The notes: generated from the sequence alone by a model not told the origin. DNA of 64,000 bases from Bacillota bacterium (GCA_017889635.1 JAGGAC010000011.1:82545-146544), one strand, 5' to 3'. Counted from the stretch's first letter, positions 1 to 9,868 are shown. Translations and numbers: made by a program.

Positions 1-327
1 CCTCATATTGGCTATATTATCCCATGTCCAATCGGCGGGATTAATGCCATGCTTAATGGCAGCATTCTCAGCCGGCATACCAAAAGCATCCCATCCCATC
101 GGATGCAATACATTGTAGCCTTGCATTTTTTTATACCTAGCGACAACATCGCCGATCGAATAATTACGAACATGTCCCATATGCAGATTGCCGGAAGGAT
201 ATGGGAACATTTCCAACACATAATACTCAGGACGCTGGCGATTAATTTCAGTGCTAAAAGCCTTTTCTTTAGCCCAGTCCTTCTGCCACTTAGCCTCAAC
301 TTCACTTGGAATATACTTTTCATTCAT
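1..327 (-). CDS. leuS: Leucyl-tRNA synthetase, N-terminal part (runs off the window edge)
   Basis: Reverse complement from ATG at 327 reads [108 protein letters not shown], a classic LeuS N-terminus with the HMGH motif. The listed ORF 12..323 is a wrong-frame overlap. Confidence 0.97.
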   Translation of the reverse strand, partial: MNEKYIPSEVEAKWQKDWAKEKAFSTEINRQRPEYYVLEMFPYPSGNLHMGHVRNYSIGDVVARYKKMQGYNVLHPMGWDAFGMPAENAAIKHGINPADWTWDNIANMR

Positions 328-411
328 CAACTAAAATGCCCCCTAGAACTGCGCTTTAAATTAAAAAAAGACTCAGCTTGCGCCAAGTCCTTTGGACACA
401 GACGAAAGCCG

Positions 412-440
412 TAAAAAAGCCCCCGGCTTCAGCCAGGGAC
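412..440 (-). terminator. Intrinsic terminator/attenuator in the leuS 5' leader
   Basis: Minus strand GTCCCTGGCT-GA-AGCCGGGGGC followed by a T run, ~85 nt upstream of the leuS ATG with no minus-strand gene upstream of it. Confidence 0.55.
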
Positions 441-671
441 GAGCTTACTCATTAGCCACATGCGCTGGCGGCCTCAAGCCGACCACTTGTAACATTATCA
501 GATACCATTATATAGCAGGCATTAAGTAAAAGTCAATGTTAAAACAAGTCTTACCATGCCATACACCTGTCATCATTTCCAAATTGAAGTTTATATAATT
601 CCTCACAACCATTACAAAGGTTGTTCTAAGAAAAACCAAGCTGCATAAAAATTAGAGTGAGGAGGTGTATT

Positions 672-1073
672 ATGTATAAACTTATTATCGGCAACGTACG
701 AATATCTGTTTTCGACGAAAACATCAGCCGTGAACAGGCTGCTAGCATGGCCCGCCAAGCTTTTCAGCAAGCTTCCCGGCAAGGTAAAGTGCTTAGCCAT
801 ATCGAAATTAGCGCCGGAGAATATGGTCCGGAAATTAACACCACCGAAAAAGCTGGCCATAGAATTACCCGTAAAACTATTAAACAAAGCCTGATGGACG
901 CCATCTATTCCGCCGCCCGTGAAAAACTTTACCCTACCAACGCCTACACTAGCCAGAATACCTGGTTCGACACCGATACCGGCCAGGAATGGTACGGGGA
1001 AACCGTCGATGTCGCCAGAAATGAAGCCATGCAAGAACTAGAAAAATGGCTCAAGACTATGTCAACCCCTTAA
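672..1073 (+). CDS. Hypothetical protein (~133 aa)
   Basis: ORF 657..1073; GGAGG upstream of ATG 672 supports the start at MYKLIIGN. Confidence 0.7.
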   Translation: MYKLIIGNVRISVFDENISREQAASMARQAFQQASRQGKVLSHIEISAGEYGPEINTTEKAGHRITRKTIKQSLMDAIYSAAREKLYPTNAYTSQNTWFDTDTGQEWYGETVDVARNEAMQELEKWLKTMSTP

Positions 1074-1151
1074 CCTCGCTACCAAAGCCTACTATTAATA
1101 TTGCGAAAACTAGTCCGTATCGACAATAGTACAAACTGACGCTAAAGTCTG

Positions 1152-1180
1152 AGATGCCCTTAAAGGCATCTTTAATTTTT
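1152..1180 (+). terminator. Intrinsic terminator
   Basis: AGATGCC-CTTAAA-GGCATCT followed by TTAATTTTT. Confidence 0.7.
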
Positions 1181-1210
1181 TACAGCAACGCTGCCCTTTT
1201 AAATGATCAT

Positions 1211-1498
1211 TTATTTGACTGCAAAATTTTCTGAAAGCACTTCCATTGTTCCCTTTAACATCAAGCCTCTAAAAAAACGTTTATCATAAAAGTACACACT
1301 TGCTTTTGGATTTTCTTTATATTGGCTCACTCTCGCAGACGAAGTATTCGTAGTAAAATAAATATATTTAATTCCTTCTCTTTTTCGTGGTGGCAGCATA
1401 GCTTTCATATTTGGAAATCCTTCAATATCAACAGAACCAATAAAGCAAACACTCACTTTATCAATTAAATTACCTGCCATTTGCGCTACATCTTTCAA
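1211..1498 (-). CDS. Pyridoxamine 5'-phosphate oxidase-like FMN-binding family protein, short/C-terminally truncated
   Basis: FIGSVDIEGFPNMKAM, IYFTTNTSSARVSQYKENPKASVYFYD pattern typical of general-stress PPOX-like proteins; ends after 95 aa. Confidence 0.7.
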   Translation of the reverse strand: MKDVAQMAGNLIDKVSVCFIGSVDIEGFPNMKAMLPPRKREGIKYIYFTTNTSSARVSQYKENPKASVYFYDKRFFRGLMLKGTMEVLSENFAVK

Positions 1499-1649
1499 GT
1501 TTATATCCTCCTTGTGAAATTACTTGCTGTAGTATTTATTGTTAATATTATCATTCCTCATTCAGGTAGTAAATTACTACAGGCTTTGCCATTCTTACGC
1601 AAATACAATATAATATTAACGTTATTTTTTATTTTAGGGAGTTCTGATT

Positions 1650-2549
1650 ATGCAACTTAAAGCTAACTTTTTACTCTTACTTGCGGCAATCATATGGGGG
1701 CTGGCCTTCGTAGCCCAGCGTGTTGGCATGGATCACATTCAGCCATTCACTTTTAATGGCCTTCGGTTTCTACTCGGCAGTCTTTCATTAATCCCACTCA
1801 TATTCTATTATTCTAACCACCAACAAGCCGTTGCTCAGTCAAATAAGACTCTGACTGCTTGGCAAGCTGGCATCATCGCAGGCTTAGTTCTTTTTTTGGG
1901 TGCTTCCTTGCAACAAGTTGGACTATTGTATACAACCGCAGGTAAAGCCGCCTTCATTACCTGCCTGTATATCATTCTTGTACCAATAGCGGGAATATTT
2001 TTTCACCAGCGTATTTCCGCCAATACTTGGCTTGGCTCAGTAATTGCAGTAATTGGACTATACTTTTTGAGTATGAAAGACGGCTTTTATATTTCCTACG
2101 GTGATATGCTTGAACTGATCGGAGCTATTTTCTGGACAGCCCATATTCTTATAATTGGATATTTTTCTAGCAAAGTTGATATACTAAAACTGGCCTTATT
2201 CCAATTTATTACTTGCTCTGCGCTTAGCCTCTTTACCGCACTACTAATCGAAACAATAACCCTTAGTGGGATTATTCAAGCCGGCATCCCACTTCTATAT
2301 GGCGGTATTTGCTCTGTAGGCATTGCCTACACCCTGCAAATCGTCGGACAAAAACACGCTGCCCCTGCGCATGCGGCTATTATTCTAAGTATGGAAATGG
2401 TCTTCGCCGCCTTAGGGGGTTTTGCAATTCTTGATGAAAAACTGGCAGCCCAAGAATTCTTAGGCTGTATTCTAATGTTTGCCGGTATGCTTATAGCACA
2501 ACACCAAACCAGCACCCCGCAAGAAATTGATTCCACTTCATCGGTATAA
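1650..2549 (+). CDS. DMT-superfamily (EamA) transporter
   Basis: Ten-TM EamA-type sequence (LLLLAAIIWGLAFVAQRVGM ... ALGGFAILDEKL). Confidence 0.9.
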   Translation: MQLKANFLLLLAAIIWGLAFVAQRVGMDHIQPFTFNGLRFLLGSLSLIPLIFYYSNHQQAVAQSNKTLTAWQAGIIAGLVLFLGASLQQVGLLYTTAGKAAFITCLYIILVPIAGIFFHQRISANTWLGSVIAVIGLYFLSMKDGFYISYGDMLELIGAIFWTAHILIIGYFSSKVDILKLALFQFITCSALSLFTALLIETITLSGIIQAGIPLLYGGICSVGIAYTLQIVGQKHAAPAHAAIILSMEMVFAALGGFAILDEKLAAQEFLGCILMFAGMLIAQHQTSTPQEIDSTSSV

Positions 2550-2573
2550 ATATCCTTCCATAGCCTGACAATA

Positions 2574-2600
2574 AATAGGGATGCCAACGGCATCCCTATT
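2574..2600. terminator. Hairpin between convergent genes
   Basis: AATAGGGATGCC-AAC-GGCATCCCTATT, perfect 12-bp stem. Confidence 0.55.
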
Positions 2601-3714
2601 GTCGTTCAACCCGTTCGGAAAGAACCATGTTGACGAATACATCAACCAAAACTGGGTCAAATTGTCGCCCCTTCTCAGCTACAAGCACCGCCAAAGTCGC
2701 CGCAACATCGAGCTTACCGTTTACTGATCGCCCCGCAGTCATCGCTTCAAAAGCATCAGCCAGGGCGATAATCCTTGATCCAAGCGGAATTGCCTCTCCC
2801 ACCAAGCCATCAGGATAACCGCAGCCGTCAAACCGTTCATGATGGTGCCTCACGATCACTGCAGCATCACGAAAGATCTCGATACTATCGAGAATATCTG
2901 CCCCAACACCAGAATGGGTCTTTATTTTATTATACTCTTCCACTAGCAGTTTGCTTGTTTTATTCAAAACATCAGCTGGAATAGTTATCTTGCCAATATC
3001 ATGAAGCAGCGCGGCTTTGGTAATAAGATTAACTTCAGGCTCCACTGCACCAATTTTCCGGGCCAATTCATGCGCCAAAGTGCTGACAACTTCGGAATGG
3101 CCGTGACTGTAAGGGTCTTTCATCTCAAACATATTTACAAGAATTTTGATAATCCTTAGATAATCCTCCTCTTTTTGACCAGCCTTTAGTATCCGCTCAG
3201 AAGCATCAAATAGAAACTCTACCACATAACCGCCGTTAATCCCCACAACCGGAATGATAAATCGCTCGGCATATCGACTTTTGCCATTTCCTAGCGAACA
3301 TATCTCTTTTTGCGTCGCCGGTCCATAAAAATCGCCATGTTCCGGTGTCCACACATTGTAACAGGTTTTCCCACCGGAAAACCCAAATAAACGAAACAAC
3401 TCTCTATCACCATTTATCTCAGTTTTTCCGTCTTTTCCGGTCACTGCGAAACTACATGGCAACCGCTGCCAGGCATGATTATATATAGCTATTTTCTTAC
3501 AGGCCAATAACAAAGCATATTTGAGATAGCCAGCATACGCCATTAGCGCCGCCAATACGATCAACAGTATTACATAGCCCACTATTTTGAATTGCTCGCT
3601 TCGCACTAAAGCGGTCAGAAAGTTGTCAACCACCAAAGTAAACACGAGCAAAATCACGCTGAAAACAGCCATCCGCCCGTACTTGCGATTCATTGATAAC
3701 AACTCCCTCATCAT
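2596..3714 (-). CDS. HD-GYP domain protein (putative c-di-GMP phosphodiesterase) with N-terminal TM segments
   Basis: HDIGK, HHHERFDGCGYPDGL, ALADAFEAMT motifs. Confidence 0.9.
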   Translation of the reverse strand: MMRELLSMNRKYGRMAVFSVILLVFTLVVDNFLTALVRSEQFKIVGYVILLIVLAALMAYAGYLKYALLLACKKIAIYNHAWQRLPCSFAVTGKDGKTEINGDRELFRLFGFSGGKTCYNVWTPEHGDFYGPATQKEICSLGNGKSRYAERFIIPVVGINGGYVVEFLFDASERILKAGQKEEDYLRIIKILVNMFEMKDPYSHGHSEVVSTLAHELARKIGAVEPEVNLITKAALLHDIGKITIPADVLNKTSKLLVEEYNKIKTHSGVGADILDSIEIFRDAAVIVRHHHERFDGCGYPDGLVGEAIPLGSRIIALADAFEAMTAGRSVNGKLDVAATLAVLVAEKGRQFDPVLVDVFVNMVLSERVERQ

Positions 3715-3934
3715 AGCAATTTCTAATATATATTATGTTTACTACGGAAGATTGTGCCTTCGTTCCAGACAAGACATAAACCCGTTTAACTTTACCTGCC
3801 TATTTATCGCAAACCGACGTTTAATTTGCTATAATTTTAGAATATCAGTTCAACTCTTTAGCTTTTGCTACTTTCTGATAGCAGCTTATAGCTGCTATCA
3901 GAAAAATATATGTTTACTCAGGAAGGAAGCATCA

Positions 3935-4621
3935 ATGAAGATATTCGCCATCTCCGACACCCATTTGTCAGGCCAACCGCCACTAAAGCCAATGACCATT
4001 TTTGGCGCTCACTGGCAAAATCACTGGGAAAAAATCAAAGCCGACTGGCAAACCCATGTTACACCAGAAGACACTGTACTGCTGGCCGGAGACATATCCT
4101 GGGCAATGAAACTGAAAGAAGTGCTGTCTGATCTAAACGAAATAGCAGATCTTCCCGGAAAAAAGCTAATTATTAAAGGAAATCACGACTATTGGTGGCA
4201 AACAATTGGCAAAATGAACGCAGCTACAGATAACCGGATTACATTTATCCAGAATAATTTCGCCGCAATAGACCAATACGCTATATGCGGCAGCAGAGGC
4301 TGGACCTGCCCGGCTGATCCTTATTTTAGCGAAGCTGACCTTCCGATCTATACACGGGAACTAACCAGAGTAAAAGCCTCTTTAAATGCGGCTTATAGCG
4401 CTGGCCATCGCCGCTTTATTCTCCTGCTCCATTTTCCACCACAGTATGGCAGCCTTCCTAGCGGCTTTACCCAGTTAATGGACGAATTTCAAGTAGAAAT
4501 ATGCGTTTTTGGGCACCTTCATGACGAAGCAATTAAAACCGCCCCTTCAGGAAATAGCACTACCGCCTATCATTTGGTATCCTGCGATGCCTTAAATTTT
4601 AAGCTAAAACAAATCATTTAA
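3935..4621 (+). CDS. Metallophosphoesterase
   Basis: MKIFAISDTHLS, AGDISWAM, KGNHDYWW, FGHLHDE motifs; start at 3935 after AGGAAGG. The longer ORF from 3587 is not needed. Confidence 0.9.
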   Translation: MKIFAISDTHLSGQPPLKPMTIFGAHWQNHWEKIKADWQTHVTPEDTVLLAGDISWAMKLKEVLSDLNEIADLPGKKLIIKGNHDYWWQTIGKMNAATDNRITFIQNNFAAIDQYAICGSRGWTCPADPYFSEADLPIYTRELTRVKASLNAAYSAGHRRFILLLHFPPQYGSLPSGFTQLMDEFQVEICVFGHLHDEAIKTAPSGNSTTAYHLVSCDALNFKLKQII

Positions 4622-4725
4622 CGCCAAACAATCTAAACCAGTTATTTGCATTTCACTGCAAAGATTTGTATAATCAAAATGAAAATCATACCCATCCCCC
4701 ACGGGGAGAAGAAAGAGAGTAAATT

Positions 4726-4998
4726 ATGGTTTCAACTGAAGCACAAGCCGAAATTCTTAACCGGCTCCGTAATGTAAAAGGTCATATCGCCGGAATCGAG
4801 CGTATGGTTGAAGAAGAACAAGAATGTTCTAGCGTACTTATCCAGTTGTCAGCTGTAAGAGCAGCAATTGAAAAAATCGGCATTTATATTCTGGAAAATA
4901 ACGCCGTGGAATGTCTAATGACGAATAATGAACAAAAACCTGATGACAAGGAAAAAATAGAGCGGATTGTAAAACAAATGCTTTCATTTCTTAAGTAA
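4726..4998 (+). CDS. Metal/persulfide-sensing transcriptional repressor, CsoR/FrmR (DUF156) family
   Basis: EILNRLRNVKGHIAGIERMVEEEQECSSVLIQLSAVRAAIEK signature. Confidence 0.92.
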   Translation: MVSTEAQAEILNRLRNVKGHIAGIERMVEEEQECSSVLIQLSAVRAAIEKIGIYILENNAVECLMTNNEQKPDDKEKIERIVKQMLSFLK

Positions 4999-5053
4999 AA
5001 ACCGTCCCAGCTTAAACCGTCTGTTTGACAATCCACCCTAAAGGAGACCGACT

Positions 5054-5836
5054 ATGCACCAATACCTCTTTTTTATCGGCGACTTTCCCATTCGCGCCTA
5101 CGGACTGATAATAAGCCTTAGTATCATTCTGGCAACTGGCACTGCCTACTTTCTGGCCAAACAGGACGGTCGCTGGCATAATCATGTTATAGATATTGGC
5201 CTATACTCCGGACTGGCCGGCATAATCGGCGCCAGGCTTTGGGATGTATTCTTTTTTGACTGGAACTATTATAGCCATCACCTTCTGGAAATACCCTTTG
5301 TGTGGCAAGGAGGCATGGCAATTCAAGGCGGAGTCATTCTTGGCGTCATTGTTGGCTACATATATACAAAGCTGCACAATATCGACACCTGGGCTTTTGC
5401 TGATATTGCGGCTGCTCCGGCCATCATAATCGGTCAAGCCATTGGGCGGATGGCCAACCTCTTAAATGGTGATGCCTTTGGACACCCTACCGGCAGCACC
5501 TTTGGCTTAATATATCCTTCAACTACCCTAGCTCACCAAGTATACGGCAATCAACCGCTCTGGCCAGCAGAAGTATGGGAAGGACAAATAGATGTTATAA
5601 TTTTTGTTCTGCTTCTTATCTTCCGCACAACAAATCACGCCAAAGGCCAGGTAATTCTTCTGTACGCTGTACTTTATTCACTGGCACGCTTTTTCCTCGA
5701 GTTTCTGCGCGGCGACTATGGCACTCTGGCCTTAGGACTTAAATCGGCTCAATGGACCAGCGTTACAGTTATTATAATCGGCAGTTTATTATTTGTATGG
5801 TGCGGCCTTAAGGGAAAACGTATTAACGACAGATAA
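5054..5836 (+). CDS. lgt: Prolipoprotein diacylglyceryl transferase
   Basis: GDFPIRAYGLIISLSIILA, IGARLWDVFFF, WQGGMAIQGGV, GRMANLLNGDAFG motifs. Confidence 0.95.
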   Translation: MHQYLFFIGDFPIRAYGLIISLSIILATGTAYFLAKQDGRWHNHVIDIGLYSGLAGIIGARLWDVFFFDWNYYSHHLLEIPFVWQGGMAIQGGVILGVIVGYIYTKLHNIDTWAFADIAAAPAIIIGQAIGRMANLLNGDAFGHPTGSTFGLIYPSTTLAHQVYGNQPLWPAEVWEGQIDVIIFVLLLIFRTTNHAKGQVILLYAVLYSLARFFLEFLRGDYGTLALGLKSAQWTSVTVIIIGSLLFVWCGLKGKRINDR

Positions 5837-5855
5837 CTTTTTTCAAAAAACAAAA

Positions 5856-5900
5856 AAGCCCCTGTAACAATCTAGTTTAGAATTGTTACAGGGGCTTTCT
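5856..5900. terminator. Bidirectional intrinsic terminator
   Basis: AAGCCCCTGTAACAAT...ATTGTTACAGGGGCTT flanked by A and T runs between convergent lgt and cstA. Confidence 0.88.
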
Positions 5901-5911
5901 TGTTTTTACTG

Positions 5912-7690
5912 TCAACACTCTATTCTATTACTAGAAGCAGCACGCGATAATTCAACCCAGCGGCGAATCGAATCAATGATTACAACAATTACCAGAACCA
6001 TCATAATAGCAGTAATAGCAGACAAAAGATAGTTCTTTGCCGGTAAATAGATGTTAGCAATGTTTTGATATCCGGCAGCAAATGTAGTTAACGCCATAAA
6101 AATCATTGGACATATAGTAATCCAAACATAGCGGGCTTTCTCCATCCGAAATAACATTGTAGTCCCCACCGCCAGAGTAAGCGTACCAAGAAGCTGGTTG
6201 GAAACACCAAACAATGGCCAGATGGTTGAAATGCTCCCCTGTAATACCAGGTATCCCCACGCGCCTGAGATCAAAGCACTGGTAAGAATAATCCCGGGCC
6301 ACCATTGGGTATCTTTTAACGGTTTGTATACGACGCCGCCCACTTCCTGTAAAAGATACCGGCCGACACGAGTACCGGCGTCGATAATAGTAAGGATAAA
6401 CAATGCTTCAAACATTATGCAAAAGTGATACCAAAATGACATTAAGCTCTTCATTCCTGGAATATTGGAAAAAATGTGCGCCATTCCAACTGCCAATGAA
6501 ACAGCTCCACCGGGACGACCAGCAATATTTTCGCCAACCAATTGGGCCAATGCAGGCAATTCGTTAACCTGAAAACCTAACTTAGCAAAAACAGCTGGAC
6601 TAACATTGATCGCGAAATAGTCCCCTGGATCAAGACTGGTAGCTGCAATCAATGCCATTAAGGCAACAAAGCTTTCGACAAGCATAGCGCCAAAGCCAAT
6701 CGGCAAAACATCTTTTTCATTTGTCAGCATTTTGGGAGTTGTACCGGTACTTATTAAAGAATGAAATCCGGAAAGTGCCCCACAGGCAACAGTAATAAAT
6801 ACATATGGCCATACCGGACCACCAATGATTGGGCCGCCACCACCAATATACTGACTTAAAGCAGGCATTTGGATATCAGGTCTGACAAATATAATACCTA
6901 TTGTCAATGCTGCGATAGTGCCAATCTTCATATATGTACTTAAATAGTCACGCGGTGCCAGGAGCAGCCAAACTGGCAAAGCGGCCGCAAAAAATCCATA
7001 AATTGCTAACATGATAGATAATTGTGTAAGGTTAAAAGTAAAAAACGTTGCCAATGCTGAATGCTGAACCCAGGACCCACCAAACACTCCAGCAAGGATA
7101 AGAATAACGCCAATTATCGATGCTTCCCGGATCTTTCCAGGTCGCAGCCATCTAAGATATATGCCAATAAAAATTGCAATCGGAATAGTAATAGCAACAG
7201 TAAACGTACCCCATGGACTGTTGAATAAGGCATTGGCTACCACCACAGCCATACCGGCCATGGTTAGAACAAGTAAGAATAGTACCGCAATGGAAGCGCA
7301 AACCCCTGAAACATTGCCAATTTCCTTTTTCGCGATTTGCCCTACCGATAAACCATCATGACGGACAGACGCAAATAAAATAACCATATCATGAACAGCA
7401 CCAGCAACTACTGCACCAATAAGTATCCAGAGCGTCCCAGGCAAAAAACCAAACTGAGCGGCAAGCACTGGTCCGACAAGTGGTCCAGCACCAGCGATAG
7501 CAGCAAAATGATGACCAAAAACAATCCATTTATTGGTTGGGACATAATCCCGACCGTCATTATGCGCCACCGCAGGTGTAAGTCGATTGCCGCTAAGAGT
7601 CAGTACTTTGGCGGCAATAAAAGAACCGTAAATGCGGTAAGCAAAGATTAACCAAAGGGCTGCAATAATGACCAGATAAATAGCATTCAT
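5912..7690 (-). CDS. cstA: Carbon starvation protein A-like peptide/pyruvate transporter
   Basis: DGRDYVPTNKWIVFGHHFAAIAGAGPLVGPVLAAQ is a CstA hallmark. Confidence 0.95.
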   Translation of the reverse strand: MNAIYLVIIAALWLIFAYRIYGSFIAAKVLTLSGNRLTPAVAHNDGRDYVPTNKWIVFGHHFAAIAGAGPLVGPVLAAQFGFLPGTLWILIGAVVAGAVHDMVILFASVRHDGLSVGQIAKKEIGNVSGVCASIAVLFLLVLTMAGMAVVVANALFNSPWGTFTVAITIPIAIFIGIYLRWLRPGKIREASIIGVILILAGVFGGSWVQHSALATFFTFNLTQLSIMLAIYGFFAAALPVWLLLAPRDYLSTYMKIGTIAALTIGIIFVRPDIQMPALSQYIGGGGPIIGGPVWPYVFITVACGALSGFHSLISTGTTPKMLTNEKDVLPIGFGAMLVESFVALMALIAATSLDPGDYFAINVSPAVFAKLGFQVNELPALAQLVGENIAGRPGGAVSLAVGMAHIFSNIPGMKSLMSFWYHFCIMFEALFILTIIDAGTRVGRYLLQEVGGVVYKPLKDTQWWPGIILTSALISGAWGYLVLQGSISTIWPLFGVSNQLLGTLTLAVGTTMLFRMEKARYVWITICPMIFMALTTFAAGYQNIANIYLPAKNYLLSAITAIMMVLVIVVIIDSIRRWVELSRAASSNRIEC

Positions 7691-7870
7691 CGAATAATCC
7701 CCTTCCTGTCATATTTTCATTATCTTTACTATACTACCATTTACTGGAACATAAAAGCAAAAAAAATTGATTATTCAAATTGGCAACGATCATACCCACA
7801 ACTTACCATGTTAACCCCGTTCCCCCTATGCTATAATTATCATTCGTTATAGCAAGGAGGATAAACTGTC

Positions 7871-8821
7871 ATGGATTCATTATCACACGCTTTAATAGGC
7901 CTGGCCGTTGCCAGCCTTTCTTGTCACCAACCAGCACTCAATGATCCAGTTTATATAGCTGCAGTACTCGGTTCCCAGGCACCAGATTTTGATATCATTG
8001 CCCAATTACGGGGAAGCATTTCTTACCTAAGACAACATCGTTTTTTTTCCCACTCTATTCCGGGACTAACTTTTTGGTCGCTTTCCATAGCTGGAATTCT
8101 TCAACTATCCTTAGTACAGCCTAACTTTGTTCAAAACATATTTTGGGCCTTCATGGGCGGATTGTCACATATCCTTATTGATTATTTCAATACCCATGGA
8201 GTAGCACTGTTATGGCCCTTCAAAAAAGACCGCAAAAGTGTACCGCTTTTAAATGTGTTCGACCCGATAATATTGTTAATACTGCTAATACCGTATGCCT
8301 TTCAGCTATCAATGCGGTCTTTATCTTTTGCTACGTTTACCGCCTTAGCAGCCTATATCTTACTTCGTTACCTCTTGCGGCGGCAACTTTCTATCTGGCT
8401 TAAAAAATACTTTTGCGATCATGTAATAACCAAGATGTGGCTAATGCCGTCACTAAATCATCTACTTTTTTGGGATTTTGTCATCGAAACTAATAATCGT
8501 ATCTTCATTGGTCACCGTGGAATGTTACATTCGGCTTTAACAATAAAAGCCGACTTGCCAAAACACCAGTTGATGTCTCCATTGACTCAAAAAGCACAGC
8601 AAACCTGTCTGGGACAGTTTTTTCACCTTTTTACCCCATACAGCTTTTTCGAAGAGCATTGGGAAAACGATTCGGTCAAAGTAACCATTTACGATTTGCG
8701 CTATTATGCCAACCAGCAATTTATCCACAGCGGTACCATCCTATTTGATCTTGACCAGGTCCCTAGCGAGTACTACTTGCATTCCATGGGACGTACTCTC
8801 AAATTTGCTGCTGAAACATAA
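7871..8821 (+). CDS. Membrane-bound metal-dependent hydrolase (YdjM/DUF457-like)
   Basis: MDSLSHALIGLAVASL, GSQAPDFDII, RFFSHSIPG, GGLSHILIDYFNTHG motifs. Confidence 0.85.
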   Translation: MDSLSHALIGLAVASLSCHQPALNDPVYIAAVLGSQAPDFDIIAQLRGSISYLRQHRFFSHSIPGLTFWSLSIAGILQLSLVQPNFVQNIFWAFMGGLSHILIDYFNTHGVALLWPFKKDRKSVPLLNVFDPIILLILLIPYAFQLSMRSLSFATFTALAAYILLRYLLRRQLSIWLKKYFCDHVITKMWLMPSLNHLLFWDFVIETNNRIFIGHRGMLHSALTIKADLPKHQLMSPLTQKAQQTCLGQFFHLFTPYSFFEEHWENDSVKVTIYDLRYYANQQFIHSGTILFDLDQVPSEYYLHSMGRTLKFAAET

Positions 8822-8834
8822 CCAAATAACCTAT

Positions 8835-8880
8835 AGCCTCTTCGCTACAGCATGCTATGCTACGGCGCAAGAGGCTTTTT
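8835..8880 (+). terminator. Intrinsic terminator
   Basis: AGCCTCTTCGC ... GCGCAAGAGGCT followed by TTTTT. Confidence 0.7.
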
Positions 8881-9004
8881 GGCCATTACCATCTCTAAAA
8901 AACTTCAAGTCTACACCTACATCATTTACCATCCTTAAAAAACAGGTAGATCGAAGTTTGGCAGCGAACCTTGCTGATTATATTATGTAAAGTGAGGAAT
9001 AGAT

Positions 9005-9868
9005 GTGGTATATATGCTGCGCCTCCTGATTCTCAGCCTGGTCTTCTTACTGCCAACTATAATAGTCTCTGCCGCCAAACTTGATTTAGGACTGTGGCAC
9101 ACTACCGGCTCTGAAGTTTGGCGCATTACCTTTCCTACAAACGGAGCTTCGGAACTCTTTTATCCCCATTCCGGCAATTATATCGTAAGTCGGTATCAAA
9201 ATAACCTGTCTAATAATAATACCTTCGCAATCGAGGCCGGAGTAAATGGCTCCATAAAAAATGCTACCGGTACAGACTCTGACTGGAATTATTCCACCAG
9301 CACCCAACTTTGGTACTACGGCACTTTTCAAACCACCGGCAACAGTTATTTTTTTAATATCAACTGGAAAAAAAGCCTCACCGCAAACAGTGAATTTTTT
9401 TATGGCTACAGTTATCGACGTAATAACTACCATATGACAACTGGACTATATTACATTGATAACTATCTTTCAAACACCCCACCAACCGCCATGCCGGCTC
9501 TGGCTTCGAGCTATGATATTGCCTATCAGGGACCTCATTTCGGTGTAACCGGCAAAACTAAATTATCCTCCTTTGCCGCCCTGACTGGTTCAATAGCCTT
9601 CTCACCGTTAGCATTTGTCCAAGGACATGGTTGGTGGAATCTGCGCAATCTAGATTTTTTGCATAATGGCACAGGACAACTTTGGGACACAAATATTGGT
9701 GTAAGTTTTTCACCAGATAAATTTGAAAAATTAGCTTTTACCTTCGGCTTCCGTTGCCAATATAACATGCTGTATCAAGGAACAGAAAATACCAGTTCCT
9801 CCATTACCTGGACTAAAGCGACAAATATCCAAAAAGGTTACTATTTAACCAGTCAATTCAAATTTTAA
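9005..9868 (+). CDS. Secreted hypothetical protein, probable outer-membrane beta-barrel
   Basis: Signal peptide (LRLLILSLVFLLPTIIVSAA), alternating aromatic strands, C-terminal ...YYLTSQFKF ending in Phe. Confidence 0.65.
   Translation: MVYMLRLLILSLVFLLPTIIVSAAKLDLGLWHTTGSEVWRITFPTNGASELFYPHSGNYIVSRYQNNLSNNNTFAIEAGVNGSIKNATGTDSDWNYSTSTQLWYYGTFQTTGNSYFFNINWKKSLTANSEFFYGYSYRRNNYHMTTGLYYIDNYLSNTPPTAMPALASSYDIAYQGPHFGVTGKTKLSSFAALTGSIAFSPLAFVQGHGWWNLRNLDFLHNGTGQLWDTNIGVSFSPDKFEKLAFTFGFRCQYNMLYQGTENTSSSITWTKATNIQKGYYLTSQFKF

Noticed and set aside
12-323. ORF on the minus strand (103 aa)
   Set aside because: Wrong frame inside leuS; the frame from ATG 327 gives an unmistakable LeuS N-terminus.
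612-1034. 140-aa minus-strand ORF opposite the 672..1073 gene
   Set aside because: Antisense mirror ORF; the + strand gene has a good RBS and plausible protein composition.
3587-3934. N-terminal extension of the metallophosphoesterase ORF
   Set aside because: The upstream segment is Cys/Tyr/Phe-rich non-protein-like and overlaps the HD-GYP gene; ATG 3935 has a good SD and MKIFAISDTHLS is the typical start.
8706-8990. 94-aa + strand ORF
   Set aside because: Overlaps the end of the hydrolase gene and the terminator at 8835-8880; no domain or RBS.
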